64,000 nucleotides of DNA from Variovorax sp. PMC12 (GTDB lineage: Bacteria > Pseudomonadota > Gammaproteobacteria > Burkholderiales > Burkholderiaceae_C): the NCBI RefSeq assembly GCF_003019815.1, contig NZ_CP027774.1, positions 62,001 through 126,000 on the forward strand. Reading direction: 5' to 3'. The notes under the pieces were generated by a model. That model ran no database searches and was not told the origin of the DNA. It saw only the letters and a program-made list of their open reading frames with translations. The first letter of the stretch is position 1. The number at the start of each line of letters is the position of its first letter. This document shows positions 33,940-42,514 of this stretch, in pieces. The position numbers and the translations under genes were made by a program.

Positions 33940-34431
33940 CCGCCGAGACGACTCGGCTTGGGCCCGAATCTGTCGACGAAGAAGGCACGCAAGCGCAAGT
34001 TCCTTGAGGAGATGGATCGGTTGGTTCAGTGGAATGCGCTGGAGTAAATTGTCGAGCCGCACAGCACGCGGGCCAGGACAGGACGCCCAACCTTTGCCGT
34101 CGAGACGATGCTGCGGATTCACCATATGCAGCAATGGTTCGGGTCGAGCGACCCTGCTATGGAGGAAGCACTGCACGATGTGCGTTGTACCGAGAGTTCG
34201 ATGCACGCGGCATTCGGCGACTCGGTCTATCGGGGCACGCACAAGTGAGCGGAGGCTGCGGGACGGACCTGGCACGTGGCGATGCGCCCGGGCAATCGCA
34301 GGCTGCTGAATCCGTTCATTGAACCTGACTTCGTGGCCGAGTGGGTGAAAAAGATGAACGCCAGCATCCGAGCCAAGGTCGAACACCCGTGCCAAGTGCG
34401 GAGGGCGCTTGCAGCACTCGAATCTGGCTGA
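33940..34431 (+). pseudogene. IS5-family transposase remnant
   Basis: Fragments in order: LSTKKARKRKFLEEMDRLVQ, a TAA at 34045-34047, then PTFAVETMLRIHHMQQWFG, SSDPAMEEALHDV, a frameshift near 34,170 (LYREFDARGIRRL in another frame), a TGA, a deletion of the catalytic middle, and HVAMRPGNRRLLNP, IRAKVEHPCQVRRAL. Dead. Confidence 0.8.
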
Positions 34432-34722
34432 TAAAGCCCATGTGAGCGTGTCTGGTGCCGCGGAACGATGTTGGAATTGATCGCCCGCATGGCTCGCCGT
34501 CACCCAATTCAATCCGCTGCGATTGCAAACCACGTTCTGCAGACCATCCCTGGAAAAACTGCCACGAGTAAAGCGAGGACGTCAGATGCTGCCCCTTCAA
34601 TCGAGGACCAATTCTTGGGCGGCGCCAACAGGACAAGGTCTGCTTGTCACGCATCATCGAATGCTTCGATGGGATAGTGGCGAGTTGAGAAAGTTCTGCT
34701 GCCACGACGCTGCTCGCACCAG
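34432..34722. other. Non-coding stretch
   Basis: About 290 bases between IS5 debris and the SDR terminator. No family resemblance in any frame; probably decayed mobile DNA. Confidence 0.35.
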
Positions 34723-34755
34723 GCGGACATCGCGCGGAAACCGCGCGATGTCCGC
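34723..34755 (-). terminator. Strong hairpin downstream of the SDR operon
   Basis: 15-bp perfect arms (left GCGGACATCGCGCGG) around an AAA loop, 24 bases beyond the SDR stop. No run of T follows, so it may act as a Rho-dependent pause or 3' stabiliser rather than a classical terminator. Confidence 0.6.
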
Positions 34756-34779
34756 ACGACGCTGGCTTGACAAGCACGG

Positions 34780-35562
34780 CTATACAGTCGGGACTGTTCC
34801 GCCATCAATCACGTGTTCCGAGCCCGACACCGATCCCGCGCGCGGCGACACCAGGAAGGTGATCAGGTCTGCGACCTCCGTCGGCGTGGCAGGCCGCCCG
34901 ACCGGAATTCCGCCTAGCCAGTCCATGACCATCTTCTTCCCACCTTCGTAGTCGGTCCCTGCTTCAGCACCCATTCGCTGGGCGAACACGATCGACGCTT
35001 CCGTTTCAATCCAGCCGGGTGAGACGCGCAGAACGCGGACACCTTTGGGCGCGACCTCCTTCGACAAGGACTTACTGTAGGTCGAAAGGGCACCCTTGGC
35101 AGCCGCGTAGGCGGTGGTCGATTCTGGAAGCGGAAGCACACGCTGGATTGAGGTCACATGGAGCACGACGCCTGCTCCTTTGGCCAACATCGCCGGCAGC
35201 AACGCACGGTCAAGACGAACTGCGGACATGAAGTTCAGGTTGAACTCGTTGAACCATACCGCATCATCGAGTGCGGCAAACCCGCCTGCTGGCGCGCTCG
35301 AACCGCCCACGGAGTTGATCAGGATATCGACACCGCCCCAACGCTGCTTCACCGCGCGCGCCAGCTCGGTCACTCCTTCCCCGGTCGCGAGGTCGGTCTG
35401 GACGTAGGTCACTCCTTCCAGCGGATTCTCTGGTGCAGCGCGCGCACTGGTCATGACCTGCACGCCGACCTCTCGGAGACCCTTAACGAGTGCAGCACCC
35501 AGACCCTTGGTGCCGCCCGTGACCAGGGCACGCTGCCCTTGCAGTTGGAGGTCGAAGTTCAT
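34780..35562 (-). CDS. Short-chain dehydrogenase/reductase
   Basis: 260 residues, classical SDR. NAD(P) loop TGGTKGLG at 15-22, NSVGG at 83-87, catalytic Ser138, Tyr152 and Lys156 (TSIQR and YAAAK), and the C-terminal SGSEHVIDGGTVPTV. Overlaps the SnoaL gene as ATGA. Divergent from a LysR gene that probably controls it. Substrate unknown. Confidence 0.92.
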   Translation of the reverse strand: MNFDLQLQGQRALVTGGTKGLGAALVKGLREVGVQVMTSARAAPENPLEGVTYVQTDLATGEGVTELARAVKQRWGGVDILINSVGGSSAPAGGFAALDDAVWFNEFNLNFMSAVRLDRALLPAMLAKGAGVVLHVTSIQRVLPLPESTTAYAAAKGALSTYSKSLSKEVAPKGVRVLRVSPGWIETEASIVFAQRMGAEAGTDYEGGKKMVMDWLGGIPVGRPATPTEVADLITFLVSPRAGSVSGSEHVIDGGTVPTV

Positions 35563-35885
35563 GCCGTGATCTCCAGCGATGCGATCAGGCCGCGTTCCAG
35601 GCGAAACCGGTACGACAGATCGATGGGGCTACCGGGGAAGTTGCCAGTGACCTTGGCGCGGACAATCTGGAAGTCATCCTCACGCTCCAATGCAAACGGC
35701 ATGCTTGTGGCGCTGTACTTGGCGGACGCCTCAGCGATGAAGGCCTTGATGGCATCAACGCCCGCGTAGGTGTGGCCGTCGTCTTTCATGACGGCTTGCG
35801 CTGTGAAGCAACGCGCAAGAGCTTCGGGTTTGTGCTCGGCCGCGAAGTAAGCGGCAATGGGCTCAGGAAGGGTCAAGCTGTTCAT
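35559..35885 (-). CDS. SnoaL-like (NTF2 fold) protein
   Basis: 108 residues. Typical small NTF2-like pattern: PIAAYFAAEHKPEALARCFT, DDGHTYAGVDAIKAFIAEAS, RFRLERGLIASLEI. Could be an isomerase, dehydratase or binding protein acting with the SDR. First gene of the pair. Confidence 0.88.
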   Translation of the reverse strand: MNSLTLPEPIAAYFAAEHKPEALARCFTAQAVMKDDGHTYAGVDAIKAFIAEASAKYSATSMPFALEREDDFQIVRAKVTGNFPGSPIDLSYRFRLERGLIASLEITA

Positions 35886-35984
35886 CTCGATGGCTCCATG
35901 CAGTGAACGAAGGCTTGAGAATGCGCGTTGGAGTGAATTTAGTGAATACTCTAGAATTCGGATGGGCTATGTAGAAACGGATGC

Positions 35985-36890
35985 ATGATGCGAGGGTCTG
36001 AATTTGCGGAGCTGAAAGCCTTCGCTGCAGTGGTCGAGCGGGCAAGCTTTGCCCGGGCCGCTGAGCATCTGGGCCTGTCGCCTTCCGCACTCAGCCAGAC
36101 CATCCGCCAACTCGAAAGCCGGATCGGTGCTCGACTTTTGAATCGCACGACACGAAGCGTCGCACCCTCGGCAAGTGGCGAATTGCTCTACCGGCGCATC
36201 GCACCGTTGTTCCGCGAGATGACGGCCGCGGTCGCTGAGGCTAGCGAAGCCGCCGGCCATACACGTGGCACGCTTCGTATCAACACGCTGGGTATTGCGG
36301 CGAGAACCATCATCGCGCCCAGGCTTCCACGCTTTCATCTGGCGTACCCTGACGTGGTACTCGACATCGTGGTCGATGACGCGCTGGTCGATATCGTCGG
36401 CGGCCGATTTGACGCCGGCATTCGCGTGGGCGGACGGCTCGAGAAAGACATGATTGCCGTGCGTCTCACGCCAGACCTGAACATGGTCGCCGTGGCGTCG
36501 CCCGATTACCTCGCGCGGCGAGGCACACCCAAAAAGCCCGAAGAGTTGCATCAGCACGCGTGCATCAACTGGCGACTCCAGATAGACGGCAGGTACTACC
36601 GCTGGGAGTTCGAGAAAAGGGGAAAGCGTCTCGAAGTGCCGGTAGACGGTCCTGTTGTCACCAACCACGCTGACATAGGCCTTGCTGCTGCGCTCAATGG
36701 GCTAGGCATTGCCTATCACTTCGAGCAGGACGGCGTGGGTGAGCTATTGGCGCAAGGACGGTTGGTCCAGGTCCTCGCGGACTGGTCAATCTCCCGGCCC
36801 GGACTGTTTCTCTACTACCCCAACAGGCAGCACCGCCCAGCCCTGCTGGGTGCCTTCATCGACTGCCTGTTAGACAAAGATTGGGCATGA
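35985..36890 (+). CDS. LysR-family transcriptional regulator
   Basis: 301 residues. N-terminal HTH (FAELKAFAAVVERASFARAA, LSPSALSQTIRQLESRIGAR), then a periplasmic-binding-like effector domain. Divergent from SnoaL-SDR across a 99-base intergenic region that carries an imperfect dyad (GAATTTAGTG ... CTCTAGAATTC), the usual place for a LysR site. Two adjacent ATGs at the start; the first is used. Confidence 0.9.
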   Translation: MMRGSEFAELKAFAAVVERASFARAAEHLGLSPSALSQTIRQLESRIGARLLNRTTRSVAPSASGELLYRRIAPLFREMTAAVAEASEAAGHTRGTLRINTLGIAARTIIAPRLPRFHLAYPDVVLDIVVDDALVDIVGGRFDAGIRVGGRLEKDMIAVRLTPDLNMVAVASPDYLARRGTPKKPEELHQHACINWRLQIDGRYYRWEFEKRGKRLEVPVDGPVVTNHADIGLAAALNGLGIAYHFEQDGVGELLAQGRLVQVLADWSISRPGLFLYYPNRQHRPALLGAFIDCLLDKDWA

Positions 36891-37141
36891 GCCCGCCGCC
36901 GCATCAGAACTGCGATTTGCTGGTAGTTCGTTGATTCCGGGCTGCGGCCGGTTTCACAGACACCTTGTCAGGTGTGCAATAGAACCGGAGGTGGTTCATG
37001 GGAACGAGAAGGCAAGTCAGCCGAGAGTTCATGTGCGCGCAAGCCAGTCACCCGCCCCACCCCCCGCCGTGCGCATCGATAGCGGCATGATCGTCAACGC
37101 CGGCTTGGTCACCGACGCCCCTGCCTTCACATTGCTCCAAT
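36891..37141. other. Intergenic stretch, possible IS3 OrfA scrap
   Basis: Convergent region between LysR and acyl-CoA dehydrogenase genes. Around 36,990-37,030 the words GGAGGTGGTTCATGGGAACG (MGTRRQVSREF) recall the start of an IS3 OrfA, but only about ten codons match. Confidence 0.3.
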
Positions 37142-38932
37142 CTAGTACATGAGGGTTGGCAGCGCATTCACACTCTCGGCGCCGTCGACGATGCTGTCGC
37201 GCATGCCCGGCACCTTGTTCAGGATGTGCTCGGCGTAGAAGCGCGCGGTGGCTACCTTGGCCAGCATGAAGTCGGTGTCGAAGCTGCGCGAGGCCAAGTC
37301 CTGCGCAATGATCAGCGAGCGCGCGAGCTGCCAGCCGGCCACCAGGTTGCCCGCGAGCATCAGGTAGGGCACGCTGCCGGCGAACACGGCGTTGGGCGAT
37401 GCCTTGGTCTGCCCGGCCACGAAGTCGACCACTTCGACGAACGCCAGGCGCGCGGCCTTCAGGCGCTTGAGCACGGCAACCGCGGCGGGGTTGTCGCTCT
37501 TGGCCAGCTCGGCTTCGGTCTTCTCGATCTGCGCGGCAATCGCCTTGGCGGTCTGGCCGCCGTCGCGCGCGGTCTTGCGGCCCACGAGGTCGTTGGCCTG
37601 GATCGCGGTGGTGCCTTCGTAGATGGTGAGGATCTTCGCGTCGCGGTAGTACTGCGCGGCGCCGGTCTCCTCGATGAAGCCCATGCCGCCGTGCACCTGC
37701 ACGCCGAGCGATGTCACTTCCAGGCTCATCTCGGTGCTGTAGCCCTTGACCAGCGGCACCATGAATTCATAGAAGGCCTGGTTCTGCTTGCGCGCGTCGG
37801 CATCGGGATGGTGGTGCGCCGCGTCGTAGGCGGCGGCGGCCACGCTGGCCATCGCGCGGCAGCCTTCGGTGTAGGCGCGCATCGTCATCAGCATGCGCTT
37901 GACGTCAGGGTGGTGAATGATCGGTGCGCTGGCGTTGATGGAGCCGTCGACCGGGCGGCTCTGCACGCGGTCTTTCGCGTAGGCCACGGCGTGCTGGTAG
38001 GCGCGCTCGGCAATCGCGATGCCCTGCATGCCCACGGCGTAGCGCGCGGAGTTCATCATGATGAACATGTACTCCAGGCCGCGGTTCTCCTGGCCTACGA
38101 GATAGCCGACAGCGCCGCCATGGTCGCCGTACTGCAGCACCGCGGTGGGCGATGCCTTGATGCCCATCTTGTGCTCGATGCTCACGCAGTGCACATCGTT
38201 GCGCTCGCCCAGGGAGCCGTCCTTGTTCACGAGGAACTTGGGCACCACGAACAGGCTGATGCCCTTCACGCCTTCGGGCGCGCCGGTCACGCGCGCGAGC
38301 ACCAGGTGCACGATGTTCTCGGCCATGTCGTGCTCACCGTAGGTGATGAAGATCTTGGTGCCGAACACCTTGTAGGTGCCGTCGGGCTGCGGCTCCGCGC
38401 GGCTGCGCACCATGGCGAGGTCGCTGCCGGCCTGCGGCTCGGTGAGGTTCATCGTGCCGGTCCACTGGCCGCTCACGAGCTTTTCGAGATACACCGCCTT
38501 CAGCTCGTCGGAGCCGGCCGTGAGCAGCGCCTCGATGGCGCCGTCGCTCAGCAGCGGGCACAGCGCGAAGCTCATGTTGGCCGAGTTCAGCATCTCGCCG
38601 CAGGCCGCGCCGATGGTCTTGGGCAGGCCCTGGCCGCCGAAGTCAGCCGGATGCTGCAGGCCCTGCCAGCCGCCCGACACGTACTGCGCAAAGGCTTCCT
38701 TGAAGCCCGGCGTGGTGGTGACGGCACCATGCTTGAACGACGAGGGGTTGCGGTCGCCCGCGATGTTCAGCGGCGCCACCACGTCCTGGTTGAACCGGGC
38801 GCACTCCTCGAGCACGGCCTGCGCGGTTTCGAGGCCGGCCTCCTCGAAGCCGGGCAGCTTGGCGATCTCGCCGATGTTGGCCAGGTGCTCGATGTCGAAC
38901 AGCATGTCCTTGATGGGGGCGGTGTAGCTCAT
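37142..38932 (-). CDS. Acyl-CoA dehydrogenase (DmdC/long-form family)
   Basis: 596 residues, the long acyl-CoA dehydrogenase form with a C-terminal extension. FAD-domain text MNLTEPQAGSDLAMVRSRAE and FGTKIFITYGEHDMAENIVH; the catalytic-base region LTIYEGTTAIQANDLVGRK; MGFIEETGAAQYYRDAKI. Similar to the 3-methylmercaptopropionyl-CoA dehydrogenase-like group in which true substrates vary. Cytoplasmic flavoenzyme passing electrons to ETF. Single gene, 67 bases after the MarR stop; no direct link to the pyridine genes is evident. Confidence 0.9.
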   Translation of the reverse strand: MSYTAPIKDMLFDIEHLANIGEIAKLPGFEEAGLETAQAVLEECARFNQDVVAPLNIAGDRNPSSFKHGAVTTTPGFKEAFAQYVSGGWQGLQHPADFGGQGLPKTIGAACGEMLNSANMSFALCPLLSDGAIEALLTAGSDELKAVYLEKLVSGQWTGTMNLTEPQAGSDLAMVRSRAEPQPDGTYKVFGTKIFITYGEHDMAENIVHLVLARVTGAPEGVKGISLFVVPKFLVNKDGSLGERNDVHCVSIEHKMGIKASPTAVLQYGDHGGAVGYLVGQENRGLEYMFIMMNSARYAVGMQGIAIAERAYQHAVAYAKDRVQSRPVDGSINASAPIIHHPDVKRMLMTMRAYTEGCRAMASVAAAAYDAAHHHPDADARKQNQAFYEFMVPLVKGYSTEMSLEVTSLGVQVHGGMGFIEETGAAQYYRDAKILTIYEGTTAIQANDLVGRKTARDGGQTAKAIAAQIEKTEAELAKSDNPAAVAVLKRLKAARLAFVEVVDFVAGQTKASPNAVFAGSVPYLMLAGNLVAGWQLARSLIIAQDLASRSFDTDFMLAKVATARFYAEHILNKVPGMRDSIVDGAESVNALPTLMY

Positions 38933-38999
38933 CTCATTGCTGCCTTTAAAAGCAGTTCCAAATTACTCGGTGAAAACAAGTCGCGTGCGGATCGTCCGA

Positions 39000-39617
39000 T
39001 CAGCCGGCTCCAATTTCTTTTTCCATCTTTTCCTTCTTTTCATGCGCATCGACGAGCTGTGCCAGAAGCCTCATGAACTCGGCGCGATCTTCGGGCGACA
39101 GCGGTTCAATCAGCAACTCCTGGGAGCGGTGAATGCTTTCCTGCAGATCGTTGATCAGGTTGAGCCCATCCGTCGTGATCACCGAGAGTCTTGACCGGCG
39201 ATCGTCCGGATTGACGCGGGTTTCAACCAAGCCCTTGTCACCAAGACGTTTGAGCACTTCTGCAGTCGTCGTGCGGTCGAGCGACAGTTCCCGACCGATC
39301 GCTTTCTGATCCAGCCAGGGGTTCATCGAAAGCGCCGTCAGCATGCCGACCTGAAGCGGTGTGATGCTTTCCGACTTGCAGAGATCGAAGAAGATCGCCT
39401 GTCCGATCTGCGTCAGCCTGCGGATGAGGAAACCCGGCCGGCGCCACATGACCTGGCGCAATGGATTGAACGGCTCCAGGATCGGATGCTTTGCCACATC
39501 GGCTGAGCCGACCATCTTTTTTTGAGCGGGGGAACGCTTTGTCATCATCTCGAGATCGCTGAAGGTGTCAGCCGACGAGTTTATCGACTCCCCTGTCTGT
39601 GAAACGGAGCAAGACAC
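39000..39617 (-). CDS. picR: MarR-family regulator of the picolinate cluster (PicR-like)
   Basis: 205 residues from a GTG 13 bases after the deformylase stop; an ATG at 39548 is another possible start. Winged HTH: LTQIGQAIFFDLCKSESITP, LDQKAIGRELSLDRTTTAEV, RVNPDDRRSRLSVITTDG. A MarR regulator is known to control picolinate genes in Alcaligenes faecalis JQ135 (PicR). Here it is the last gene of the leftward operon, so it would be induced with it. Target is probably the divergent 44,893-45,246 region. Confidence 0.8.
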   Translation of the reverse strand: MSCSVSQTGESINSSADTFSDLEMMTKRSPAQKKMVGSADVAKHPILEPFNPLRQVMWRRPGFLIRRLTQIGQAIFFDLCKSESITPLQVGMLTALSMNPWLDQKAIGRELSLDRTTTAEVLKRLGDKGLVETRVNPDDRRSRLSVITTDGLNLINDLQESIHRSQELLIEPLSPEDRAEFMRLLAQLVDAHEKKEKMEKEIGAG

Positions 39618-39630
39618 GCTTCGGATTGCG

Positions 39631-40437
39631 CTAACGCAGATCGAGCTTCAGGTAATCGCCGAGCAAGCGATAGAAATCTTCTTCGTCATCCCACGGGATC
39701 ATGTGCCCGGCGTTCGACGCCGTGCATTGCGACAACCCGGGCGCAAGAGACCCGATCTCGGCAAGGTCCTCCGGCAGCATCACCCCTCCGCGGCCTGCCG
39801 CCATCAGAAGCCCGGGCGTCTTTAATTGGGGGAGATCGGCGTGGATGTCGTCCTCGTGGAAGCCGGCGTGCGCCTGGACGATGGCATCCGGGTCGCAGGT
39901 ATGGAGCCATTCGGCCCTGAGGCGCAATTGGTCGTCCGTCCACGTGGGTGCATAGGGGCGAAGCTCTTCGGCCGTGATGCCCTTGAGCGCCATCTGGATG
40001 GAATCGACATACCAGGCCAGCGGAACCGGATAAGGACGCCGGCCCGGGCCGGACACTGGCGGATCGACGAGCAGCAGCCTCGCCATCCGTCCCGGATCGC
40101 GCGCAGCGGCTCGAATCGCCACGCGGGCACCCATCGAGTGGCCCAGCACCGTCACCGACGACCACTGCAGCACGTTCAGCAGGTCCAGCACATCAGCCGC
40201 CATGGCATCGAGGCTCGCGACCATGCCCGGCGCGCTGAAGGACAGGCCTCGCCCCCGGAAATCAAGCACATGAACATCGAAATGGCGAGCCAACCGCTCT
40301 GCGACGAAGCCCCAGGTGATGGCGGGACTCGTGATGCCGGGCAACAGCAGCAGGCGAGGACCCTGCCCTCCATAGCGCAGAAGATGCAGCCGCACCCCGT
40401 TCGCACGGACGTGATAGCCAAGAAGAAAGGAACTCAT
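39631..40437 (-). CDS. picE: N-formylmaleamate deformylase (NicD/PicE)
   Basis: 268 residues, alpha/beta hydrolase. The triad Ser101 (LGHSMG), Asp125 (LLVDPP) and His245 (NAGHMIP) falls at the same numbers as in Pseudomonas putida NicD. Splits N-formylmaleamate to maleamate and formate. Its start overlaps the iron-sulfur subunit gene as ATGA. Separated from the dioxygenase and amidase genes by the divergent promoter, unlike the nic cluster. Confidence 0.85.
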   Translation of the reverse strand: MSSFLLGYHVRANGVRLHLLRYGGQGPRLLLLPGITSPAITWGFVAERLARHFDVHVLDFRGRGLSFSAPGMVASLDAMAADVLDLLNVLQWSSVTVLGHSMGARVAIRAAARDPGRMARLLLVDPPVSGPGRRPYPVPLAWYVDSIQMALKGITAEELRPYAPTWTDDQLRLRAEWLHTCDPDAIVQAHAGFHEDDIHADLPQLKTPGLLMAAGRGGVMLPEDLAEIGSLAPGLSQCTASNAGHMIPWDDEEDFYRLLGDYLKLDLR

Positions 40438-41657
40438 TCGGACGCCCTCGGCGGCTTGCCGAACCAGCCGCGGAAGCGGTTCCAGAGCACGCTCCACATC
40501 ATCCCGGCGACAGACACCGTGGGTTGCGGCTCGTCGGTCACAACCGTTTGGCCGCCCAGCCTTCGCGTGATCTGCTTTCCGAAGTCTGCGACCATGCGTC
40601 GCACGAAGTCCTTCACGAGTCCGGAGCGCGAGAACTGCGCGAGTGGACCCTGCAGCGCATAGATCATGTCTACGTGCACACGGGTGCTGTCGGCCGTCAG
40701 GGCTTCCAGCCGATAGGTGATGTCGCCCTGGGTGCGTGACTTGCTCAGGCTGTCCTGGCCGGCACCGCGCAGGACCGCGCGCCTCGCGGCGTCGTCGCGC
40801 TCCAGCCGCGCAGCGCCTGCGAATGCCGCCGACATCGGACCGAACTTGATCGCGATGGTGCCCTTGACACGCTCTCCTTCGTATGAGTCGATGGTCGCAC
40901 CGGGCAGGCAAGAGGCCACCGCAGGCAGGTCTCCCATGAACTTCCACACCTGGTCTTCCGGATAAGGCACGTCGAAATGCACTTCGATGGCGTTGCCCTT
41001 GGCCTTGGCCTTGGCCATCGCGGCGGGATCGACCTCTGCCATCTCCGCGGACGCCGCAGATTCCGCCGCGGCCTGCCTGGCGGCGGCAACCGCGAGCGGC
41101 TGCGCCTGGCTCGGCGCCGTGGCCGGGCGCGGTGCAATAGTTCGCGGGGCACTCAGTGCATGCCGCAGCTTTTCGACTTGTGCGTCCGGGGTGTCGCGCT
41201 GCTGCTGCAGCACATCGAGAATGGCGTCCACGATGCCCTGGTAGCCGGTGCAACGGCACAGGTTGCCGGAGAGTTCGAGGCGCACGCGCGCTTCGTCGGC
41301 CTGGGGCAGACGCAGGACGATGTCGCGCGCCGTGGTAAGCATTCCGGGTGTGCAGAAGCCGCACTGCAGCGCGTGATGCCGCGTGAACGCCGGGCGCAGC
41401 CGCTGCATCACCGCATCATCGTCGTAGCCTTCGATGGTGGTGACTTCCTGGCCCTCGCACGCCACGGCGAAGGTGATGCATGAGCGCGTCGGCTGGCCGT
41501 TGACGAGCACCGTGCATGCGCCGCAAACGCCATGCTCGCAGCCAAGATGGGTACCTGTCAGGCGCAGTTCGTCGCGCAGGAAGTCACCAAGATGCGTCCG
41601 TGGTTCCGCGTGCCGGCTGAAGCCGCGGCCATTGACCTGAATAGCGATGGGGATCAA
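40434..41657 (-). CDS. picA: Molybdenum hydroxylase 2Fe-2S subunit fused to CoxG/SRPBCC domain
   Basis: 407 residues. Residues 1-160: two [2Fe-2S] domains with Cys40, Cys45, Cys48, Cys60 and Cys99, Cys102, Cys134, Cys136. An Ala/Pro-rich linker follows, then a CoxG-type SRPBCC domain from about 222 (IEVHFDVPYPEDQVWKFMGD; SCLPGATIDSYEGERVKGTI). It would carry electrons from the Mo subunit to the flavin subunit. CoxG recruits CO dehydrogenase to the membrane in carboxydotrophs, so the fusion may tether this enzyme or deliver its electrons to the respiratory chain (inference). Subunit numbering within PicA not assigned. Confidence 0.83.
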   Translation of the reverse strand: MIPIAIQVNGRGFSRHAEPRTHLGDFLRDELRLTGTHLGCEHGVCGACTVLVNGQPTRSCITFAVACEGQEVTTIEGYDDDAVMQRLRPAFTRHHALQCGFCTPGMLTTARDIVLRLPQADEARVRLELSGNLCRCTGYQGIVDAILDVLQQQRDTPDAQVEKLRHALSAPRTIAPRPATAPSQAQPLAVAAARQAAAESAASAEMAEVDPAAMAKAKAKGNAIEVHFDVPYPEDQVWKFMGDLPAVASCLPGATIDSYEGERVKGTIAIKFGPMSAAFAGAARLERDDAARRAVLRGAGQDSLSKSRTQGDITYRLEALTADSTRVHVDMIYALQGPLAQFSRSGLVKDFVRRMVADFGKQITRRLGGQTVVTDEPQPTVSVAGMMWSVLWNRFRGWFGKPPRASE

Positions 41658-41662
41658 GTCTG

Positions 41663-42514
41663 TTACTCCGCTGGCTTGTGGTTGGAAAAAACACCCGACT
41701 GCGCTAGGGCGCGCTCGACGCAGGCCGTGAAGAGCTTTCGGTCGATGCCGTCGCGATCAGGCAGCGCCCGGCCTACGGCCGCGCCCACCTTGTCGCGCTC
41801 TGCGGCTTGCGCGCCCTTGCTTGCAACTTCCGCCGCGAATTCGTTCAACAGGATCGGCGGCCCGTCAGCCGCCCCCAGCACCACGCGCGCACGGTTGCGC
41901 GAAACATCGAAATACACCGCGGCGCTGGCCTCGGCAAATTCGCCAGGCTTGCGGCAGACCTTGTGATAACCCCAGCGCGTGGCCGGCGTCTCGCACGGCA
42001 CGTGGACGGCCACGATCAACTCATCGGACTCGAGCACAGTCGTATAGGCTCCGAGCATCACGCCATCCGCCTCGATCGTGCGTTCGCCGCGCGGCGACCT
42101 GAGCACGATGCGTGCACCGAGCGCGGCGAGCGTGACCACCCAGTCCGCGGCAGGATCTGCATGCGCCAGGCTACCTCCGACAGTGCCGCGGCTGCGGATC
42201 GCCCGGTAGGCGATACCGGCCGCGACCTGACGCATGGGATGCGCCGCCAGCGGCGGGTGCACGCCATCTTCGATCTCGGCATGTGTGACTGCCGCACCGA
42301 TCTCGATCCACTCGCCATTGCGACTGACTGCGCGCAACGCTGCGATGCCGGCGATGTCAACCACCTGCGCCGGTCGCGCAAGTCTCAAATTGAGCATCGG
42401 GCCGAAGGACTGGCTCCCACTCATCGCCTTTGCCATGCCGTCGCCCTTGGCCAGCACCTCGATTGCCTCATCCACGCCGAGCACTCGCGTGTACTCAAAT
42501 TTCGCGGCCTTCAT
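41663..42514 (-). CDS. picA: Molybdenum hydroxylase FAD subunit (CoxM type)
   Basis: 283 residues from the ATG at 42514, which overlaps the large-subunit stop as ATGA. FAD-binding marks: AKAMSGSQSFGPMLNLRLAR and AIRSRGTVGGSLAHADPAAD. Middle electron-transfer subunit of a xanthine-dehydrogenase-family hydroxylase. With its partners it should hydroxylate an N-heteroaromatic ring using water; in this context picolinate at C6. Confidence 0.87.
   Translation of the reverse strand: MKAAKFEYTRVLGVDEAIEVLAKGDGMAKAMSGSQSFGPMLNLRLARPAQVVDIAGIAALRAVSRNGEWIEIGAAVTHAEIEDGVHPPLAAHPMRQVAAGIAYRAIRSRGTVGGSLAHADPAADWVVTLAALGARIVLRSPRGERTIEADGVMLGAYTTVLESDELIVAVHVPCETPATRWGYHKVCRKPGEFAEASAAVYFDVSRNRARVVLGAADGPPILLNEFAAEVASKGAQAAERDKVGAAVGRALPDRDGIDRKLFTACVERALAQSGVFSNHKPAE

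Noticed and set aside
19260..34779. tRNA-flanked integrative element with clear att repeats
   Set aside because: No tRNA gene and no matching direct repeats at plausible borders were found within the window.
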